Source: Coriobacteriia bacterium (lineage in GTDB: Bacteria > Actinomycetota > Coriobacteriia > Coriobacteriales > UBA8131). From it: a stretch of 6,205 nt of DNA. Shown here piece after piece: positions 5,531 through 6,205 of this stretch (its first letter is position 1; each line of letters begins with the position of its first letter). Location: positions 4,300 through 10,504 of the forward strand of contig DOMT01000178.1 of the NCBI GenBank assembly GCA_003509825.1, written 5' to 3'. Under the pieces are notes generated by a model. That model did no database searches, was not told the DNA's origin, and saw only the letters and a list, made by a program, of their open reading frames with translations. A program made the translations under genes and the position numbers.

Positions 5531-5552
5531 CGGGCCGCTTCGAGCGATCCCG
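5531..5552 (+). other. GC-rich hairpin in the leader of the DUF5692-like gene
   Basis: CGGG (5531-5534) pairs with CCCG (5549-5552), and CGCT (5536-5539) pairs with AGCG (5543-5546) around a TCG loop, with a one-by-two internal mismatch. It ends ten bases before the ribosome binding site at 5563-5569. No T-run follows, so it is not a simple terminator. It could influence mRNA stability or translation, or be part of a protein-binding site, since much of the same sequence recurs at 401-421. Confidence 0.35.
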
Positions 5553-5562
5553 GATGTGATAC

Positions 5563-5569
5563 AAGGAGG
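5563..5569 (+). promoter_or_regulatory. Ribosome binding site of the DUF5692-like gene
   Basis: AAGGAGG lies eight bases before the ATG at 5578-5580. It is a full match to the anti-Shine-Dalgarno sequence at optimal spacing, and it decides the start of the right-edge gene. Confidence 0.85.
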
Positions 5570-5577
5570 CTCTAGTC

Positions 5578-6205
5578 ATGTTATTCGATGTGTATGGGGA
5601 AAACGCGCTCTACCAGTGGGTTGGTTGGGCTGTCGTGTTGGTCGGTTTGATTCTGATCAACGAGTTCGCCCGACGTTCCAAGTTGGGAGGGGTGATCTGC
5701 TTTCTCGTTCTTCCCGCGGGTTTGACCATCTATTTCATCGTGCTGACCTTAAATGCTATACAAGGCGCGGAGTGGGCGCTCGACAATCCCACCACCAAGT
5801 ATATGAACGGCTGGTTCCATTACGCCAAGCTTTATGCGGCAACCATCGGCTGTATCGGTTTTATGGCCCTCAAATACAAATGGGGCAAGATCGGAAAATC
5901 CGAGTGGTTCAAGTGTTTTCCGTTCGTCATCGTTGCCATCAACATTCTCATCGCCGTGGTCAGCGACTTCGAGTCGGCCATCATGGCCTGGGGAGGTTCA
6001 TTCGTCTCCAGCGAGGGCATATTGCTTAACGGTGGCTGGCATAATGTTTTAAACGGCACCGCCGGCATCCTCAACATCTTTGTGATGACGGGCTGGTTCG
6101 GTATCTACGTCTCCAAGAAGAAGCAGGACATGCTGTGGCCCGATATGACCTGGGTGTTTATCATCTCCTACGATATCTGGAACTTTTGCTACACCTACAA
6201 CTGCC
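5578..6205 (+). CDS. DUF5692-like polytopic membrane protein, 5' part
   Basis: The first 209 residues of a membrane protein are present; the gene continues beyond the right edge with no stop. Hydrophobic segments lie at about 12-30, 38-60, 81-98, 112-129, 160-178 and 190-205. Phrases such as LINEFARRSKLGG (26-38), LNGGWHNVLNGTAGILNI (150-167), MTGWFGI (170-176) and DMLWPDMTWVF through YDIWNFCYTYNC (184-209) fit my memory of the DUF5692 family in gut Eggerthellaceae. Tryptophans and acidic residues inside or next to helices (D130, E132, D189, D199) could line a polar path. No biochemical function is established for the family to my knowledge. It diverges from the reductase operon across a 207-base shared control region, so roles in sensing, importing or exporting the reductase substrate or product are possible; that is inference. 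The family assignment is from memory, without a search. Confidence 0.72.
   Translation, partial: MLFDVYGENALYQWVGWAVVLVGLILINEFARRSKLGGVICFLVLPAGLTIYFIVLTLNAIQGAEWALDNPTTKYMNGWFHYAKLYAATIGCIGFMALKYKWGKIGKSEWFKCFPFVIVAINILIAVVSDFESAIMAWGGSFVSSEGILLNGGWHNVLNGTAGILNIFVMTGWFGIYVSKKKQDMLWPDMTWVFIISYDIWNFCYTYNC

Larger units (their letters stand above)
5413..5550. repeat. Right copy of the colinear block set shared with 283-421
   Basis: Here the blocks are TTGCAAGGA (5413-5421), TTGAG (5431-5435), TATAGCA (5436-5442), AAAATG (5476-5481), TACnGGCCGCT (5529-5539) and CGATCC (5545-5550). The largest difference from the left copy is about nine extra bases between TATAGCA and AAAATG, the stretch that carries the tandem TTGT/ACAA palindromes. 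An imperfect internal echo also exists: GCAAGGATGAAT (5415-5426) and GCAAG-CAT-GGATGAAT (5501-5516). Confidence 0.5.

Noticed and set aside
1..6205. tRNA, rRNA, CRISPR array, insertion sequence or phage genes
   Set aside because: None was seen by eye: no transposase or integrase motif, no regularly spaced repeat array, and no tRNA-like cloverleaf in the intergenic regions.

Overview
The window looks like a chromosomal segment from a gut actinobacterium of the class Coriobacteriia, probably family Eggerthellaceae. This is inferred from gene content. It has a Tat-exported FAD reductase of the flavocytochrome c / fumarate reductase superfamily, a NapC/NirT-like multiheme cytochrome, a separate FMN lipoprotein and a DUF5692-type membrane protein, a combination typical of that family. 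The coding regions are moderately GC-rich and the two divergent intergenic regions are clearly AT-richer. The genus cannot be named from this sequence.

Layout. (1) 1-219, minus: the N-terminus of a secreted glycoside hydrolase family 18 (chitinase-like) protein, cut by the window edge. (2) 220-507: a divergent regulatory region with inverted repeats and promoter candidates for both sides. (3) 508-1461, plus: a regulator with two MarR-like winged-helix domains in one chain. (4) 1462-1544: a short convergent gap with a hairpin at its left end. (5) 5370 down to 1545, minus: a tight four-gene operon in the order multiheme cytochrome c, FMN-binding lipoprotein, Tat-exported FAD reductase, six-helix membrane protein of unknown function. 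The last three genes are joined by a TAATG overlap and a 1-nt gap. (6) 5371-5577: a second divergent regulatory region with a tandem TTGT/ACAA palindrome. (7) 5578-6205, plus: the first 209 residues of a DUF5692-like polytopic membrane protein, cut by the window edge.

How the genes probably work together. The cytochrome would take electrons from membrane quinol and pass them to the covalently flavinylated lipoprotein. That protein would reduce the exported FAD enzyme, which would use an organic compound as terminal electron acceptor outside the cytoplasmic membrane. This is a respiratory reductase split over three polypeptides instead of one flavocytochrome. By eye, the residues that bind and protonate fumarate in known fumarate reductases are not conserved, while the C-terminal region resembles 3-ketosteroid dehydrogenase-type flavoproteins. 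The acceptor is therefore unknown and probably not fumarate. The two membrane proteins flanking the core, one in the operon and one divergent, are candidates for accessory, transport or sensing roles.

The least expected observation is that the two intergenic regions, about 5.1 kb apart, share a series of short blocks in the same order and on the same strand with nearly constant offset. This suggests common control or an ancestral duplication of a divergent promoter region.
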